Part shown: positions 7,715 through 9,047 of the stretch, in pieces
Position numbering within the stretch: position 1 is the stretch's first letter
How the letters are laid out: each line of letters begins with the position of its first letter
Assembly: GCA_017551215.1 (NCBI GenBank)
Contig: JAFZMA010000046.1
Coordinates: forward strand, 1 to 9,047
Source: Bacteroidales bacterium
GTDB lineage: Bacteria; Bacteroidota; Bacteroidia; Bacteroidales; UBA932
DNA length: 9,047 nucleotides
Direction: 5' to 3'
The notes under the pieces: generated by a model
The model's input: the letters and a program-made list of their open reading frames with translations, nothing else
Database searches by the model: none
Told to the model about the DNA's origin: nothing
Made by a program: the position numbers and the translations under genes

Positions 7715-7722
7715 TATATTTG
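7715..7722 (+). promoter_or_regulatory. -7 promoter element for tRNA-Pro
   Basis: TATATTTG is a perfect TAnnTTTG -7 element, placed 27 bp before the mature tRNA 5' end and just after the aminotransferase stop. This is the arrangement expected for an independently transcribed tRNA in Bacteroidota. I see no convincing TTTG at the -33 position; a TTG at 7700-7702 is too close. Confidence 0.6.
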
Positions 7723-7749
7723 CATCCCGTTTCGGAAAGGAATGGGTAT

Positions 7750-7823
7750 CGGGATGTGGCGCAGTTGGCTAGCGCACTACGTTCGGGACGTAGGGGTCGT
7801 CCGTTCGAGCCGGATCATCCCGA
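7750..7823 (+). tRNA. tRNA-Pro (anticodon CGG)
   Basis: A complete cloverleaf of 74 nt can be drawn. The acceptor stem CGGGATG/CATCCCG (7750-7756 with 7816-7822) is followed by discriminator A at 7823. The D-stem GCGC/GCGC (7759-7762 with 7772-7775) encloses a loop with the conserved GG. The anticodon stem CTACG/CGTAG (7777-7781 with 7789-7793) encloses TTCGGGA, giving anticodon CGG at 7784-7786. The variable region is 7794-7798. The T-stem GTCCG/CGGAT (one G-U pair) encloses TTCGAGC. The anticodon reads the proline codon CCG. CCA is not encoded, so it would be added by nucleotidyltransferase. Confidence 0.97.
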
Positions 7824-7825
7824 CA

Positions 7826-7857
7826 GAAGAAAAGCAGGCAAATGCCTGCTTTTCTTC
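7826..7857. terminator. Hairpin terminator 1 after tRNA-Pro
   Basis: A perfect 15-bp inverted repeat (7826-7840 with 7843-7857) has a two-base centre. The stem core is AAAAGCAGGCA/TGCCTGCTTTT, so it carries an A-run on one side and a T-run on the other. It begins 3 nt after the tRNA and can serve as a Rho-independent terminator in either direction. Confidence 0.85.
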
Positions 7858-7859
7858 AT

Positions 7860-7893
7860 AAAAGGGGCTTACTTTGCAGTAAGCCCCTTTTTT
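7860..7893. terminator. Hairpin terminator 2, strong and probably bidirectional
   Basis: A perfect 14-bp stem (7860-7873 with 7878-7891; core GGGGCTTACT/AGTAAGCCCC) closes a TTGC loop and runs into six T residues (7888-7893). On the opposite strand the stem also ends in a run of T, so it may terminate the leftward susD transcript as well. It lies 2 nt after terminator 1, making a tandem terminator. Confidence 0.88.
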
Positions 7894-7911
7894 GTCGGGA
7901 TGATCTGTTTA

Positions 7912-8011
7912 ACCCCCGCCTTCGGCACCCCCTGTAGGGGGTATACGGCCCTCCGGGCCGGCCGCTGTGCGGCTTGCTATCCCGTACGAGGTTATTCGTA
8001 TGGGGTTAGCA
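7912..8011. repeat. Cluster of consecutive short hairpins between tRNA-Pro and susD
   Basis: Within 100 bp there are at least four well-formed neighbouring hairpins: ACCCCC-TGTA-GGGGGT (7927-7942), CGGCCC-TCC-GGGCCG (7946-7960), GCCGC-TGT-GCGGC (7961-7973), and a long 15-bp stem with one bulged base and two G-T pairs (7975-7989 with 7996-8011, loop GGTTAT). A weak GCC-TTC-GGC (7918-7926) precedes them, and ACCCCC also occurs as a direct copy at 7912-7917. The block is more GC-rich than the flanking genes and lacks a credible coding sequence. It lies 9 bp downstream of the susD stop, so it would be the 3' untranslated region of that transcript. It resembles an intergenic REP-like element or structured RNA, but copy number in the genome cannot be seen here. 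Confidence 0.6.
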
Positions 8012-8019
8012 TACGGGTT

Positions 8020-9047
8020 TTAGTACCCTGGGTTCTGGATGAGAACGTCCTTTCCGGTTGCGTTGATTTCATCCAAGTCGATAGGAAGGATGCAACGGAA
8101 GAATGTCCTGTCAATGGAAGAAGCCCTGTTAGGGTGAGGAAGCTCTCCTTCTCCACCGGCAATGATATCGTTGAACTCGATAGTCTGGTTGTTACGGATT
8201 CTGTCCCAGAATCTGAGACCTTCTCCGTAGCACTCCTTGCTCTTCTCGTTGAGAATCCAGTCAAGGGTTACAGTAGCGCTTGTAGGCTCTGCCAGACCAG
8301 GAGATCTCTTGGATATCTCCTTAAGGTAATTGGCGGCGGAAGTCTTGTCGTTGTTATGGAACGCTGCCTCTGCTGCAATCAGATAAATCTCTGAAAGTCT
8401 GCAGAGTTTAACGTTTACAGCGGAAGGAGCAGCTTTGCCGTCTCCCTTTCTTGCCAGACCTCCTACATACTTGTAGCAGGAACCGAGTCTTCCAGGAACC
8501 TTTCCGGCATCGGCAAGTTCATCCTCGTCCATAACACCCCAGCGGATATCCGTAGGGTCTTCGTTCATCCTGTCCAGCCAGAAGTCGCTGGCTACAAAGT
8601 ATCCGGTTGCCCTGGTGTTTACAGGGTCTCCGCTTCTTACCATCATGATTCCGAGAGAACCTACTCCAAGGTCTGCCTCCTCGTCGTTGACAGCAAATTC
8701 AATGATGGACTCGTCTCCCCACTGCTTTGCCCAGGAACCAACCCAGTTAGCGTTTGTGTACAGCTTGTAAGGACCGTCCATAATCTCCTTGCAGAGAGTG
8801 AGGGCTGTGCTCCACTGCTGCATGTGCATAGCCATCCTCGCCTGGATTGCAAGGTTTCCGTAGTAATTGATGAAGCCGTTCTTCTTGCTCTTGCCGATGG
8901 TCTTGGCACCGGTAGTCAAGTCTGAAAGAGCCTGAGTGTAAACTTCCTCTACAGTGCTGCGGGGAATCCTTGCGGTAGAGTTGAGCTCGAGCACGATAGG
9001 AACTGCAAGAGCGGTCTTGTCGTAAGCATAGTCTCTTCCGTAGAGTC
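8020..9047 (-). CDS. SusD/RagB-family outer-membrane nutrient-binding lipoprotein, C-terminal part
   Basis: SusD-family lipoproteins sit on the cell surface as the lid of a TonB-dependent SusC transporter and bind glycans or other nutrients. The minus-strand frame is open to the right edge, giving about 341 visible residues. The true N-terminus with its lipobox lies outside the window. Visible signs are LYGRDYAYDKTALAVPIV and STVEEVYTQALSDL in the TPR-like part, KLCRLSEIYLIAAEAAFHNND, the conserved EKSKECYGEGLRFWDRIRN helix, and the family's closing ILPIDLDEINATG…LIQNPGY, which ends at the TAA stop (8020-8022). An apparent GTG start at 8994 is internal (VLELN) and is not the real start. A susC gene is expected upstream, to the right of the window. 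The ligand cannot be inferred. Leftward termination is probably provided by the hairpins at 7826-7893. Confidence 0.93.
   Translation of the reverse strand, partial: LYGRDYAYDKTALAVPIVLELNSTARIPRSTVEEVYTQALSDLTTGAKTIGKSKKNGFINYYGNLAIQARMAMHMQQWSTALTLCKEIMDGPYKLYTNANWVGSWAKQWGDESIIEFAVNDEEADLGVGSLGIMMVRSGDPVNTRATGYFVASDFWLDRMNEDPTDIRWGVMDEDELADAGKVPGRLGSCYKYVGGLARKGDGKAAPSAVNVKLCRLSEIYLIAAEAAFHNNDKTSAANYLKEISKRSPGLAEPTSATVTLDWILNEKSKECYGEGLRFWDRIRNNQTIEFNDIIAGGEGELPHPNRASSIDRTFFRCILPIDLDEINATGKDVLIQNPGY

Larger units (their letters stand above)
7813..7905. repeat. 13-bp inverted repeat copying the tRNA-Pro 3' end
   Basis: The tRNA 3' end plus two following bases, GATCATCCCGACA (7813-7825), recurs as its exact reverse complement TGTCGGGATGATC at 7893-7905. 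The pair brackets both terminators, so a long single strand could fold into a three-way junction with two terminator arms. An integrase-type duplication of a tRNA end would be a direct repeat, so this is not a standard attachment pair. Confidence 0.8.

Noticed and set aside
7750..7905. tRNA-Pro as an integration site of a mobile element
   Set aside because: The repeated tRNA end is inverted rather than direct, it lies only about 70 bp away, and no integrase or cargo gene is visible.
7912..8011. CRISPR array or tandem repeat array
   Set aside because: The hairpins differ in sequence and have no regular repeat-spacer period.
7711..8394. Plus-strand open frame of 227 residues
   Set aside because: It runs through the tRNA, two terminators, the hairpin cluster and the antisense strand of susD, so it cannot be a real protein.
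8992..8994. GTG as the start of the SusD-family gene
   Set aside because: The frame stays open upstream to the window edge and encodes LYGRDYAYDKTALAVPI, which fits the family, so the codon is an internal valine.

Overview
The window looks like chromosomal DNA from a member of Bacteroidota, most likely order Bacteroidales. Several signs point there: a SusD/RagB-type lipoprotein fragment, a DUF4783 protein next to rlmH, TAnnTTTG-type -7 promoter elements, weak or absent Shine-Dalgarno sequences before most genes, and a sigma-54-type response regulator that ends without a DNA-binding domain. Base composition is moderate. The genus cannot be assigned from the sequence alone.

Layout, left to right. 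(1) Positions 1-612 hold the 3' part of cytidylate kinase (cmk), followed 22 bp later by an NtrC-family response regulator (635-1807). (2) A small secreted DUF4783 protein lies on the minus strand (1800-2237), and its 3' end overlaps that of the regulator by 8 bp. (3) A 92-bp divergent spacer carries a candidate promoter and a small inverted repeat. (4) A plus-strand run follows with 6-bp gaps: rlmH (2330-2812), a 1202-residue multi-pass NtrY-like histidine kinase (2819-6427), and a PatB/MalY-type aminotransferase/C-S lyase (6434-7705). (5) tRNA-Pro(CGG) (7750-7823) has its own -7 element and is followed by two strong hairpin terminators. (6) A dense cluster of short hairpins (about 7918-8011) separates these from the 3' end of a SusD-family gene on the minus strand (8020 to the right edge). 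Its SusC partner is expected beyond the window.

How the genes may work together: the response regulator and the large kinase probably form one two-component system, split by rlmH and the DUF4783 gene. The kinase has ten predicted membrane spans, an extracytoplasmic sensor, HAMP, an NtrY-type H-box and a complete ATPase domain. Its likely partner has a phosphoacceptor Asp and an ATPase core, but no Fis-type helix-turn-helix and an altered sigma-54 contact loop (GSFTSA instead of GAFTGA). cmk, rlmH and tRNA-Pro are housekeeping genes. The SusD fragment marks the edge of an outer-membrane glycan or nutrient uptake locus.

No mobile element, CRISPR array or clearly new multi-gene system is visible. 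The parts most worth a second look are the unusual two-component pair and the structured non-coding region between tRNA-Pro and susD.
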